64,000 nt of DNA from Symsagittifera roscoffensis (GCF_963678635.1 NC_087067.1:18049639-18113638); one strand, 5' to 3'. Positions 45,290-56,100 are shown, counted from the stretch's first letter. Numbers and translations: made by a program. The notes: generated by a model from the letters alone, not told the origin.

Positions 45290-48200
45290 TCATATCCGGG
45301 GGGGCTGCGAACCTCTCATCTTTTTCGCTTGCGTCGTCCTCGAATTTATCTTCGCCTCGCTAGTATGGAAGTAGACCGCCGCCGTGTAGCCGATGAACAG
45401 GGGGTCCCAGCCATCAGTGAAATACTTCTGCATTTCCTCCGTCGTCATCCTCGCCATTATGGAGGGAACTACCAAGGGACTGTTCATTCCCAAGGTCATC
45501 CTCCTGACTATCGGGAACTCAGGCATGGCGGCTGGAAGGATTTCTTTCTCCATTATGGCCTCCAGCTCCCTCTTGACTAGTGCAAAGCATTCCTTCCAAG
45601 CAGGAATCCTCAAGATCTCTCGCCCGTCTGCCGTCAATGGGTTCAAGTTCCAAAACTTGGGATACGTTTCGATGGGGCCCTCTCGCTTGCCTCCCATTCT
45701 ACATTGCATTTCCCCCCTGAAGTTGTACACTATCAGCTCGGCATCTTTCACTTTTCCAAAGAGTACCGTGTTGCTCATTGGCGCTCTGAGCACCTCCTGC
45801 TGACACCAATTGAGCGCCGTCCCATCCAGTATGCTGATAAGACTCAAGTGCGTCACAGAGTGACGATACGTTGTCACCAGGGGATCTGGGAATGCGTACG
45901 TCACTGCTGGACCATAAATGCAGGTCACCACCTCCTCTAGACCCCGGATTATCCCCATCGGGTCCGACCTCATTGCCAGGCATAGGTCCGTCAACAGAGG
46001 CATCCCTCCATTCATCTTCTTCCATTCTTCTCTCGAGGTTGGATTCTTATCTTCACCCGTCATGTGCCGATTCTGCATCATGAGGTATTGCACTAACAAC
46101 GTCTTCAACCCTGCGGCACACTTGTAGGAGTAGGTTTCAATGCTCGAGTGGACTCTCCCCATAGACAGAGGCTCTCCATATTCCATCAATCGATGAAACG
46201 ACACCAATTCCCCATGGGTCAAGAGAAATAGTGCCATATACCCATCAACTCGAAGTGTCTCTACTCCTCGACTAAACATGTATGCTGGGCCCATGTTGAA
46301 CAAGTATCTGGGGTAGACCAGATACAAAGCCAAGAGCAGGCTGATGGGCATGCCCAGTATCTCCTGCACGAAGGCTCCAAAGATAGTCGCCGTGGTGCCG
46401 AACATTCCTGCCATGAATTCTTTCTCCCAGCAAGGACTCAAGAACTTGAGAATCTCATGATCCCTCCTAGTCCTCAGCTCACCCTTGGCGTGCTCTCTCC
46501 AGAACCCTCCAATCGTCACTTCATTGGCGGCCGAGACAAATCTAGCCACCGTCATGTCTCTTACTTCGGCCAGCTCCAGTTGTTTCTCCAGAAAACTCCA
46601 GACTTGTTTCACGAGGGGTGGTGCTTCCTCCCTCGTCTTATTCGTGGCGTTCTCCAGCCTTGGTGTCAAAAATGGCCACCAGCCATTCTCTTGCGTCAAG
46701 CGATATTTCATTGACTCTAATTGCTTTTCCGTCTCGGCCACATTTCTTCTCTCGTTACTCGGACCTCTAGACTTGCTGGTGGAATTTGTGATCTTCACTT
46801 CCATGCTCCGAAACCACAAGCTGGCCGTCAATTGGCTTATCGCCGGGTGATCGTCCCCGATGACTGGGCTGAACTTAAGTTGCCTGGCAAAGTTCGATAT
46901 CTCTAGCAAGAGCACCTCGTCTAATATGATCAGGATGTCGGCTAGTCCATAAAAGCCCCTCAGTGCATGAGATATGTCCGCCCATGCCGCCGCCAATTCT
47001 GACTGGCGAAGCCTCAGGTTCGATGGCTCCAACTCCCGATTGGGGGCTGCCATTAGAATCCGCCATTCGTTCCCCTCTGCTATTAGGATCAAGACCGCGT
47101 ACACGAATTGTAGGGCGGGTGGCATATTCGCGTATCCAGGGGATGTGGTGAACACCACCTTCGTCTTGGATCCAAATCTCGAGACAACATTCTCTTGCAC
47201 TTCATTCATCGCTGCAAACAACGCCTGAATGGCTTCCCATATCTTCCTCGATGTCGGAATTTCATTGCCCTTCAGCTGCTCAAGAAGTCCCATCGCGTGC
47301 AGGTGATCATTCATTCCTGCAAACAATAGCAGCTCAGGCTCACAGGGCATCTCCGACTTTATTGCCACCACCAGAGTTAACATCTGGTTTAATTCAGCTC
47401 CTGGCAAAGAGTATATCAGAGTCTCCGGCCAGAACAACTTAGGAGACGTTCCTTTGAAGTCCGATCCCGCCACAATGACTACTCTCGCAGCAGCTGGATC
47501 TGCTCTATCATAAACTGCCAGGGTTTTGGCCAGCTGGGTGCTCCCACAGGGCTTCCCGTACCTGGGATCTTCCGCCAATTTCGAGCCTTCGTAAGCGGCA
47601 TCTGGCAATTCCATTCCCCCCGGATTGAGCAGCTTGTCCACCACCTTCAACTGTGCCGGGGTCGCCAACCTGATCCTGGCGATGCTCGTTCGGTGTTTGG
47701 GGGGTTCTGCTATGAGTCCAGGACTCCCCAGCAGCTTGAGAGGTCTGTAGTTAATGGGTCCCATGATCGCTTTTGTGGGAATTCCGGTCAGATCCGCGGT
47801 CTCCATCAATTTCGTTCTCGAGAAGTGCGCCTCATGAGCTTTCAACCAGTCCACGCAATGATGTCTGTTTAAATCCTCGTGCGACACTCGTTCAATCCCC
47901 AGGGTCTCCGCCAATTCTCGCCTGCATTCCAAACCCTCTAGGTCCAGCCCTTTCACCTTCTCAGGATATCTCAAGCGAGCGGTCTCCATAGACCTCTTTT
48001 CCCGCTTGCTCTCTGCCACTACCACTGAGGATATCGCCGAGCCTGGAGGTGTTGATGACGTCACCTCCTCAGACTCCATTGGCGTGGCACTCTGCAATCT
48101 GGTCTGGTTGCTCCTTGAATTGTCTCTAGTGTCAACTCTCGGTCCCAAGCGACCAGACAAGGCCCTTGAGGCAAGGAATGGTGGGTTCGGAGGTGGTCCT

Positions 48201-49987
48201 AATGTGAATTGGGCTGTCTCTAGCAGATCCGCCTCTACCGTGTTTATGTGTTTTTGGAAGACGTCGTTCAGCCACTCCGCTCCCCTTGGTCTATCGAAAT
48301 GGATTCCATCATTGGAGGTGTCTTCAGGGAATCCCTTTTTCTCCATGCGCTCCGCCACGTCCAACAGTCTGACAGGGAGCACACTTTTCCGGTGGATATC
48401 TCGGATCACCTTGTTTAGGTTCCGCACCTTCTCGTTCATCTCCAAGGCGTGCTGATCAAACATCATGTTGTAGGGGACAGTACATACCGTCAACAGGATG
48501 GGGTCCATCTGGATCCTCAGCTCCTCAAGAAGGCAGCTCATCTTGTCGTGCAGCCTCGTTATTTTCCTCGCTTCTCCCCTTGATACATCGTTAGTCCCGA
48601 TCATCAGGGTCACCGTGTACACTTTAGTCATCCCTAGCATCTCAAGCGTCGCCAACATCTGTGGCGTGGCAGCTCCAGCGAAACTCAAGATTCCTGTCTG
48701 CCAGTGCGACTGGATCCGGGTCAACACCCGCACCAGGCTGTCCCCTATGATCAGGTGGACCGCACCTTCTGGCACACGGGGTGGCGCAAGATATTCCACC
48801 CAGGCTGCATCATGAAAGCAGTCCCTCCTGGCTTTCTGTTCCGCATTCCAATTCAGCCGATTGTGCCTGTGGTACCTCTTCTCGGTGTTTTTCTTATAAC
48901 TCGAGATCACGACGCTCCTGACCGGTTTTTCCCTCCAAGTTGGGGGAAGCTCCGGCCTTGCCGAACTTTCACGACTTCTCTGTCGCAATCTCTCGCCCAG
49001 CTCCTTCAGACGCGATGAGCCGCCGCTCACCTGACTGTCACTCGAGGTCGAGGTTGGGGTATATCCCGGCAGTGCCACATCCATCAGTGGGCGTATGGGT
49101 TGCGTCTCTAGGCTACGCAAGGAGGACGTTGCTTCATTAGGTATCCAGACTTCCAATCCCTCACTCATGTGTTCTCGGGCCTCGCGGTCAAGGTTGAACC
49201 GTCCTCTTGCCCTGGGGGCTTCATCCACCTCCATGCGTGACTCTGGTCTCGAGCTGGTAACCACTCGCTCCTTCGGCCTGGCTCCCTTCTGTGCGTCAAG
49301 TTCGCGTTGTCGTTGTTCTATTCTCTCCAACTCCGACTTCAGTTGTTCACAATTCGCGGCATTCTCCCGCACCCTTAGCTCCTGCTGATGTTCAGCCTTT
49401 AGCATCTCAAGCAACCTCAGAGTCTGATCTCGCTCGTTGACCGCCTGGTCCCTTTCCAGCTGAACCTTCTCCCGATCCAGCTTTGCCTGATCCCGATCGA
49501 GGTTCGCCTTATTCCTTTCCTTCTGCGTCCTCTCGAGCGCTTTCTTTAGAACACCAAGATCCGGATATGCCTCGGTCGTCTGTTGTGCTCGCGTCATCGA
49601 TAGCACCTTACTCGAGCTCTGGCCTGTAGATCTTGCTGTTGGCCTAGTTGGTGGTGGGAATTCCCCTGCGCCATATTCGGTATTGTTACTCAGGCCAGGA
49701 TTCCTTGCCAAGTCAAAGCCCCTTACTCCTCCATCCACATTCCAAGACAACCATCTGGTCTGTTCTTGGTTTGATATACCCTCGGTGGTGTAGCCGATCA
49801 TCAAGACAGCCTCCGTCGCAGACTCCCTGCATTCACCCTGGTCTTCCAACTGGAGGATGGCATTCAGCATTACCGCCATTCTCTCGTCTATCTGGGTATA
49901 ATCCAGGTCCCTCAGGCGTTTGTACAGCTCATCAAGAGTAGGCTTCTTCAGGGCCGCGGGCATGGATTTCCAGAATCTGTCTGCCAT
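45290..49987 (-). CDS. Gypsy-associated giant ORF (1,565 codons) with SGNH/GDSL hydrolase domain
   Basis: It starts at ATG 49987. Residues about 145-235 are a coiled coil of DRDQA/ERDQ repeats. Residues 250-400 are basic and disordered. Residues about 405-585 are an SGNH hydrolase with every block: HLIIGDSLVR (Ser417), SFAGAAT (Gly438), MIGTNDVSR (Asn466) and SNDGIHFDR (Asp560, His563). Such enzymes cleave esters. A second, weaker SGNH-like segment lies at about 832-1010 (VIVAGSDFKG, LLLFAGMNDHL). The C-terminal 500 residues are unrecognised, with a hydrophobic stretch near 1200 (GMPISLLLALYLVYP). The ORF lies downstream of integrase, where env would be in retrovirus-like elements, but nothing resembles an envelope protein. 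The frame is fully open, which suggests recent activity or selection. The substrate is unknown. Confidence 0.8.
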   Translation of the reverse strand: MADRFWKSMPAALKKPTLDELYKRLRDLDYTQIDERMAVMLNAILQLEDQGECRESATEAVLMIGYTTEGISNQEQTRWLSWNVDGGVRGFDLARNPGLSNNTEYGAGEFPPPTRPTARSTGQSSSKVLSMTRAQQTTEAYPDLGVLKKALERTQKERNKANLDRDQAKLDREKVQLERDQAVNERDQTLRLLEMLKAEHQQELRVRENAANCEQLKSELERIEQRQRELDAQKGARPKERVVTSSRPESRMEVDEAPRARGRFNLDREAREHMSEGLEVWIPNEATSSLRSLETQPIRPLMDVALPGYTPTSTSSDSQVSGGSSRLKELGERLRQRSRESSARPELPPTWREKPVRSVVISSYKKNTEKRYHRHNRLNWNAEQKARRDCFHDAAWVEYLAPPRVPEGAVHLIIGDSLVRVLTRIQSHWQTGILSFAGAATPQMLATLEMLGMTKVYTVTLMIGTNDVSRGEARKITRLHDKMSCLLEELRIQMDPILLTVCTVPYNMMFDQHALEMNEKVRNLNKVIRDIHRKSVLPVRLLDVAERMEKKGFPEDTSNDGIHFDRPRGAEWLNDVFQKHINTVEADLLETAQFTLGPPPNPPFLASRALSGRLGPRVDTRDNSRSNQTRLQSATPMESEEVTSSTPPGSAISSVVVAESKREKRSMETARLRYPEKVKGLDLEGLECRRELAETLGIERVSHEDLNRHHCVDWLKAHEAHFSRTKLMETADLTGIPTKAIMGPINYRPLKLLGSPGLIAEPPKHRTSIARIRLATPAQLKVVDKLLNPGGMELPDAAYEGSKLAEDPRYGKPCGSTQLAKTLAVYDRADPAAARVVIVAGSDFKGTSPKLFWPETLIYSLPGAELNQMLTLVVAIKSEMPCEPELLLFAGMNDHLHAMGLLEQLKGNEIPTSRKIWEAIQALFAAMNEVQENVVSRFGSKTKVVFTTSPGYANMPPALQFVYAVLILIAEGNEWRILMAAPNRELEPSNLRLRQSELAAAWADISHALRGFYGLADILIILDEVLLLEISNFARQLKFSPVIGDDHPAISQLTASLWFRSMEVKITNSTSKSRGPSNERRNVAETEKQLESMKYRLTQENGWWPFLTPRLENATNKTREEAPPLVKQVWSFLEKQLELAEVRDMTVARFVSAANEVTIGGFWREHAKGELRTRRDHEILKFLSPCWEKEFMAGMFGTTATIFGAFVQEILGMPISLLLALYLVYPRYLFNMGPAYMFSRGVETLRVDGYMALFLLTHGELVSFHRLMEYGEPLSMGRVHSSIETYSYKCAAGLKTLLVQYLMMQNRHMTGEDKNPTSREEWKKMNGGMPLLTDLCLAMRSDPMGIIRGLEEVVTCIYGPAVTYAFPDPLVTTYRHSVTHLSLISILDGTALNWCQQEVLRAPMSNTVLFGKVKDAELIVYNFRGEMQCRMGGKREGPIETYPKFWNLNPLTADGREILRIPAWKECFALVKRELEAIMEKEILPAAMPEFPIVRRMTLGMNSPLVVPSIMARMTTEEMQKYFTDGWDPLFIGYTAAVYFHTSEAKINSRTTQAKKMRGSQPPRI

Positions 49988-50486
49988 TCTTTGTGACTTC
50001 GGGATGTATACAGGTATGTGTTAACCAGCTCAAGAATTACCTTGCTGACTCAAGTGTTACCCAACTCAAGAATTCTCTAGAAATGTTCCCTTGCAAACAC
50101 TTGCTGTAGGTGCCGATTATCGCGAGTTCAATCAAGATTTCTCTTTCTGTTTCTCGCTTGAGTATAGTTGGATTTTCAACTTTGTTTTTCAAACTTGATC
50201 TGAAAACAGAAACCATATTAAAACTTAACAAGTCATGTTCCTAACCTAGAGACCCCTCTTTTCACCAGTATGGTTAAAATCTTATCATTTTCATTCTACT
50301 TAAAACAATTCAATTGGAATTTCCTTAAAAACATGCAGATTCATTTTATGTTTTAGCACCGTTAATTTTTTTTTAAATTCAATTGTCATGCCAATCACGT
50401 CTTAAGATCCCTTTACCTGTGCCGCACCCCAGTACCTAACTCAAGACTCCTCCCTCACGCCCAACTCGAGACCCCGTGTCCCCAAC
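49988..50486 (-). other. Spacer between the integrase ORF and the SGNH ORF
   Basis: A 499-bp AT-richer gap. It holds four CTCAAG hexamers (50029, 50049, 50065 and 50440) and a CTCGAG variant, the same motif enriched in the candidate LTR. It could contain an internal promoter or splice acceptor for the downstream ORFs; I see no decisive signal. Confidence 0.4.
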
Positions 50487-53171
50487 TCAGGCGATGCTTA
50501 AGTAGTATTTTTTGTGCAGATACACCATTATCTCAGTTTCCGCAAAGACTACATGTAGGATAGCGTACAATTCCCTCGAGCTCAGTTTGGCCCTGTTTGG
50601 GTCATACACCGGCATTGAGACCTCCGTTATTCCTCTTTCAATCATGAAGTCTCGTAGTCTTGTTAGTGCCAACATCACGTGTTCGGGATCAATTGTGTTC
50701 CTGTCATTGACCCTCGTCACTAGGAAGCACAGATATTTGCCCGGGACTTGTGCTACTGATGGTGGAAGCGCTGCCATCCCTCCCAGTCCTGGTCTCTGTC
50801 TGAACAGAAACTCCACGTTCTTGTACTCTCTTCTGAAGTCAGCTTCCAATCTTGATTTGAAACTCATGTCCGCCGTGATGCAGATCGCGCTAGTCCTGTT
50901 TGACAGGATGAAGTCGCTATCCGTTATCATGATGTTTTCCGAGTACTCATTGGGTATTTCAAATTTCGTTTTGAAATTCCGACCTATGGTAGGCTCTGGC
51001 TCTTCTTCTTCCAGTTCCAATTTGCTTGTTTCGCTCACTTCCTTGAGCTTCTTTATCATCAAATTTTCGGTGTGGGTAAGTCCTAACCCCACTCCCCGGA
51101 CAAAAATATTTATCGACGTCCCCGTCGATGTTGTCGGGTCTGAATTGTCCGGAGGAATGTCCAGTGGCCTATCTGTTGCCGTCCATCCGAAAAGAGGGTC
51201 CTCTGCCTTCATATAATTTGCCGATGATACGTCGACTTGTTGAATGCTTTGTCCTTCGCGGCTCTCGTCTTTGACATCGCGCATCCACTCTAGTATCCTC
51301 AAGTTCGTGTTCTCCCTCCTCTCTATCTCACTCTGTTCGAGATCCGTCTCCAATTCTGGCGTCGAGTAGTCTTCCTGCGGATAGTGTCCACCATCGTCAA
51401 TGACCTGCCATTCCTCTTCGGCTTCCAGTTCGCCTGCACTCAGTAGTTCCTCGCCCAATTTGTCTGGCTGTATCTTATCGATCAAGAAGTCATCCCCGTA
51501 CCTGTTGTACCTCATGCCGGTCCGTTTACGATTGCCAGTCCTGGTCCCCGGTGGTATTGGTTGATCTGGCTCTATCCATTTCGGCACCTCATCTTGCTCC
51601 GGGTCGTTCCAGTCTTCTTCTACAAATGATCCAGACTCCACTTCTATCTTTTCATTGTCGTCTAAACTCAAATTCTCATTACCATCATTCTTCTCTCTGG
51701 TGCCTTTTTCATTCACTTCACACGCTGGCTCTACCACCAGGTACTCAAGACCCTCCATGTCCTTCGGTATGCACCAATCCTCCGGGGACGGGACGTGAGG
51801 CTTCAGATTTTCATAATGTGCCGCTCGCCCAGTACTCAAGCGATAGAACCGTCCTTGTTGATGAACTTCCGTTATCATGAATGGTCCCCTCCACTTCTTG
51901 AGTAGCTTCTTTGTTCCCTTGGGCGGTATGACATTTTGGAAGACCCACACGTATTGGCCCACTTCATATGGCTTCGCTTGTAATATTTTTTCGTCATATT
52001 TTCTGCGTTGCCTCATTTGCGCTTGCGCCGTGTTCCTCCTGCATAGCTCGTTTAACTCCTGTTGTCTTTTGATCGCTTCTTTCACGTATGCCTGAGGCGA
52101 CGTCCTTTTCCCTTCGTATTCCGGGTAAAAGAATGTCAGAGGCATTGCTCTCTCCCTGCCCGTCAACATCATGAAGGGACTGATGCCCGTCGTTGAGTGT
52201 TGTGTACTGTTGTAGGCCCCTACTACCTGTGGCAGGTATTTGACCCAGTCCGTCATGTATCTTGAGCAGTACACCCTCAACATGTTGACCAGTGTCCTGT
52301 TTTGTCTCTCTACCAACCCGTTGGTCTGTGGATGGTAGGTTGTCGAATGTGCTTGAGCAATGTGCGATCTCTTCATCAATTCTTTTGTCAAGTCCCCCAC
52401 AAAAGCTTTACCGTTATCTGACTGGAAAGTCATTGGACAACCATACCGCGATATCCAATGCGTTATCAGATGATCACATGTCTCTTCGGCCGAGGCTGTC
52501 TGGCACGGAACCGCTTCCGCCAACTTTGTGAAGTGATCTATTATAACCAGTATCTGGTTATATCCCGACTCTGTCATGCAGATTTTTTGATGGTCTATCT
52601 GCACCACTTCATTGAACTCCGAGCTCTCGACAGACTTGAGGGGAAACTTCATCTTCCTTGGGTCTTTTACCTGGAGACATGCCAGGCAGGCATTCACCCA
52701 CCTCTCGCAAGCTTTTCTCATTCCTGGCCAATCAAACCTGTGAAGTATCCTTTGTTGTACTTTATCTATCCCCTGGTGTCCCATCTGGTCGTGCAATCTG
52801 AAAAGCACCTCCGTTTGATACAATTGCGGTAGTATGATGAGGTTGTGTTTGTGTAATATCTTCTCCTCATCTTTCCTTTTGCATGCTACCACCCCATCAG
52901 CTGTGTGGTATAGGTCTTTCTTTTCTTTGTAGAACTGGCTCAAGATCTTGTAGCTGTCCTCCTCGAGTTCCCCCTTCTCCTTGACCCCCGACTGGATCCA
53001 TTTGGAGAGATTACTTGTCATTTTGTCATTCTGTTGGGCTCTTATTAGGTCTGACAGCCTGTATCTCGCCTTGACATGCTCCTTTAGCGCCATGATCTGT
53101 CCATTCATCTCACCAGGGTTGTGGATGTCGTCGCTCAGCTTCACGCATATCATCCTTTTCACGATTTTCAT
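50487..53171 (-). CDS. Gypsy integrase ORF (894 codons) with C-terminal macro-like domain
   Basis: ATG at 53171 overlaps the stop of the upstream pol ORF (ATGA). The integrase has an HHCC zinc site (His127, His132, Cys162, Cys165) and a catalytic triad Asp193 (QIDHQ), Asp252 (QSDNGKAF), Glu288 (GLVERQN), with exactly 35 residues between the last two. A GPF module follows (KKWRGPFMITEV, ~425-440). Residues 470-740 are acidic and disordered. Residues about 745-890 resemble OARD1/Poa1p macro domains: AICITADMSFKSRLEADFRR, KYLCFLVTRV, LRDFMIERGITEVSMPVYD and AETEIMVYL. The Gly-rich nucleotide loops of active macro domains are not kept (MSFKSRLEA in place of a GAG-type loop), so binding or hydrolysis of ADP-ribose is uncertain. 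The frame is fully open. Confidence 0.9.
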   Translation of the reverse strand: MKIVKRMICVKLSDDIHNPGEMNGQIMALKEHVKARYRLSDLIRAQQNDKMTSNLSKWIQSGVKEKGELEEDSYKILSQFYKEKKDLYHTADGVVACKRKDEEKILHKHNLIILPQLYQTEVLFRLHDQMGHQGIDKVQQRILHRFDWPGMRKACERWVNACLACLQVKDPRKMKFPLKSVESSEFNEVVQIDHQKICMTESGYNQILVIIDHFTKLAEAVPCQTASAEETCDHLITHWISRYGCPMTFQSDNGKAFVGDLTKELMKRSHIAQAHSTTYHPQTNGLVERQNRTLVNMLRVYCSRYMTDWVKYLPQVVGAYNSTQHSTTGISPFMMLTGRERAMPLTFFYPEYEGKRTSPQAYVKEAIKRQQELNELCRRNTAQAQMRQRRKYDEKILQAKPYEVGQYVWVFQNVIPPKGTKKLLKKWRGPFMITEVHQQGRFYRLSTGRAAHYENLKPHVPSPEDWCIPKDMEGLEYLVVEPACEVNEKGTREKNDGNENLSLDDNEKIEVESGSFVEEDWNDPEQDEVPKWIEPDQPIPPGTRTGNRKRTGMRYNRYGDDFLIDKIQPDKLGEELLSAGELEAEEEWQVIDDGGHYPQEDYSTPELETDLEQSEIERRENTNLRILEWMRDVKDESREGQSIQQVDVSSANYMKAEDPLFGWTATDRPLDIPPDNSDPTTSTGTSINIFVRGVGLGLTHTENLMIKKLKEVSETSKLELEEEEPEPTIGRNFKTKFEIPNEYSENIMITDSDFILSNRTSAICITADMSFKSRLEADFRREYKNVEFLFRQRPGLGGMAALPPSVAQVPGKYLCFLVTRVNDRNTIDPEHVMLALTRLRDFMIERGITEVSMPVYDPNRAKLSSRELYAILHVVFAETEIMVYLHKKYYLSIA

Positions 53172-56100
53172 ATCATCTTCTGGTACCAGATTCGTTCTGA
53201 TGTTTGAGTTGCATGATAGTTCCCTGAAGGTTTCCTTGCAACCGCAATTTTCTCAAGTTCCTCACCACCTCGCATCTCCTGTATGTCCATGTTGTATGTT
53301 CCTGAAGATGGATCCGTCTGTAACTCCCTGTCGTGGTGCCTTGTCTTCTCTTCCGCCAATATCATGCACAGACTGTCTTGGTTTTCGCTGCTCTCATCCG
53401 AGTCTTCATCCCATCCTTCACGCTCCCCGGACAATTTTCCTTCTCCGGTTCCTTCTTCCGTGAACCTGGAACACTCCCCGGACTCTTGACCTAGTCCCAG
53501 GTGTTCAGTATCTTCTTTGAACGTCACTTTCTTTTTCCTAACCTTGGTCTGCTCCAGAATGTTTACGGGGATTTTGTCAATTAGTGACCGCACGACATCT
53601 TTGCTGTCAGTGACGCTTCCTCTTGATGAGTCAGTATCGTTCACTGTCTCTTTTCTCCGAAGTATAGTGACTTCCGGCTCCTCCTGACCCTTCTCTTGGA
53701 TCACGGTCTTATCATCTGATAGTTTCTCGAGCAACCTCATTAAGTCATCATCTATCTGTGCAGTTCCTGCTTCTACCTGGTTAAGATCATAGCCTTTTGC
53801 CTTGAGCGTCTCCTTCACGATCTTCGACTTGAGTATTATCTCAATCGGAATCCTCTTGCTCCTCTTCAAGATGGTCTTCTCTGGAGGCTCTTTAGGCAAT
53901 TCAGGATGATTTTCTATCGGTTTGCCTGACTTGTCCAGCCATCTCGTGAGTGGAAGACTGTCGTACGTTTCCTTGTCCATGAAGGAGAAGCCATCTTTGA
54001 TTTCAGGTCTGTCTGCCTCTCTTTGCTCTTGTCTCTCATAGAACTCCGTCTTTTTACTCAAGCTGTCGGCATTCTGATGTTTATCTCGTGTTCTATGCTC
54101 AATTATCATGTTGTATCCGTCCAGGCGAACTATCCACCTCCCAATGTAACTTTGGTCCATTGAGTACGTTTTCAGCCAGCTCAGTGCTCGGTTGTCGACT
54201 CGCAACTTGAATGGCTCACTGCCCAGGTATGCCCTGTATTTCTCGACAAAGGTAACCACCGCGAACATCTCTGCTTTCGGTGCTCCGTACTTCATTTCCG
54301 TGTCGCTCAGGACTTTGCTCCCGTACGCTATTGGTCTCACGACTGTCTTCCCATTCCATTCTTGTTCTTGGTGGAGAATCCCAGAAATCGCGACTACCGA
54401 CGCATCCGTGTCCAGCACGTACATCCCTTTCTCAGTCGGCATACCCAGTACTGGTGCCTCACATAGCTCTTTCTTTATTCTCTGGAATGACTCTTCTGCT
54501 GCGTTGTTCCACGTGAACTTCTTGCCCTTGTGTCTCATTAATTGTTGCATCGGGTATACCTTGTCCGCATAGCCTTTGATGAATTCTCTATAATAGTTAG
54601 CGAAACCCAGGAAGCTCATCAACTGGTGCTCTGTCTTGGGTGATTTCCAGGTCAGGACTGCTTCCACGGCGTCCGTATCAGGTCTGATGCCGTGCTTGTC
54701 TACCATCCTGCCCAAGTATTTTATTGAGTCCTTGAGTATCTCGCACTTTGATGGTTTACACTTTAGCCCCGACCTCTTCATGCATGCAAACACTTCGTCA
54801 AGTCTCTCAATGTGGTCTTCCAGTGTTGGCGTGGCTATTACCACGTCATCCACGTAGCACATTACCAGGTTGCCATACTTCTTCGTCACGCCTATCAGCG
54901 CGTGTGCCATCAACCGCTGAAACGTGGCTGTGGCATTGCAGAGTCCAAACGGCATCCGTTTCCATTGAAACAGACCCAACTCGCAGGCAAACCCTGTCTT
55001 GTCTCTGTCCTGCTTCCTTAGTGGTACCTGCCAAAAGGCCGAGCCTAAATCAAGAGTCGTAAAAAATTGTGCATCACCTAACTTCGAGAGGCTCTCATCA
55101 ATCCTAGGTATGGGATAGGCATCCTTCACCGTGACGGAGTTCAGGTATCGAAAGTCACAACAAAACCTCAACTGGTCGCCTTTCTTTTTGGCCATCACTA
55201 CTCCACAAGCCCACGGTGACTTGGATGGTTCTATCATGTCATACTCTAGTAACGTCTCGATTTCTTTTCTACACGCGTCCGATTTGTGTGGGGTCATGCG
55301 CATCGCCCCCTCCCTGTGTGGTACCGCGTTTTCCTCAAGCTCTATTCCATGCTCAACAAAATTACAACACCCGATATCCGCCTTATGCCTCGAAAAAACT
55401 TCCTCGTTCCGCTCTAGTACGTCCTTGATGGCTTCGAGCTGTTGATCTTTCAGTTTGCCCCTCAAATGTTCAATCTCCGGCAGAACCGGTTTATCAGTTT
55501 GCATTTCATCTAGTGTGGGTCGCTCCGGAAAGTTTGAACAGCTCGACAGTCCATCATCCGTTTCTGACTTAAGTGATTTAATAAGACCTGAAGACTCTTT
55601 TATTTTCTGCAATCGTCTCAAGATACAAATTTTGTCCCTATGATTGGGACAATCAACAACTTCATTTTGTTTTGAGTTCGCGATCGTTTCATATCGAGTT
55701 TTAACCGGTAAAGCATATCCCAATTTCCTCCCTCTCTGTATCGTGATCGGTATATCAAGGGTATTGAACAAGACACTGACGCAGAGGCCGCTCTTCGTTA
55801 TCGAGAATGATCTTCCTAAAACAGCAGCACTTTGACTATTAGGATTCGGAACTATACACACTTGCTTGTTGTCACTTAGTTCATTGTAATTTTTCATCCT
55901 CAAGCTTACGATTGCCGCTTCATTAGCTTTTAGCCTCACCCTCCTACTCAAGAATACCGGCGCTTTGTTTTCATTTGCCATTATTAAATTTACCGGTTTG
56001 ATTGCGTACCTCCTATCCGGGTTCCGTATCCTGAACATTGCGTTATTTAGATCAATCGTTACGTCTAAATTCCTGATGAAGTCTCTGCCCAAAATGAATT

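Noticed and set aside
45290..49987. Envelope gene in the post-integrase position
   Set aside because: No signal peptide, furin-like site, fusion peptide or C-terminal anchor; the recognisable domain is an SGNH hydrolase.
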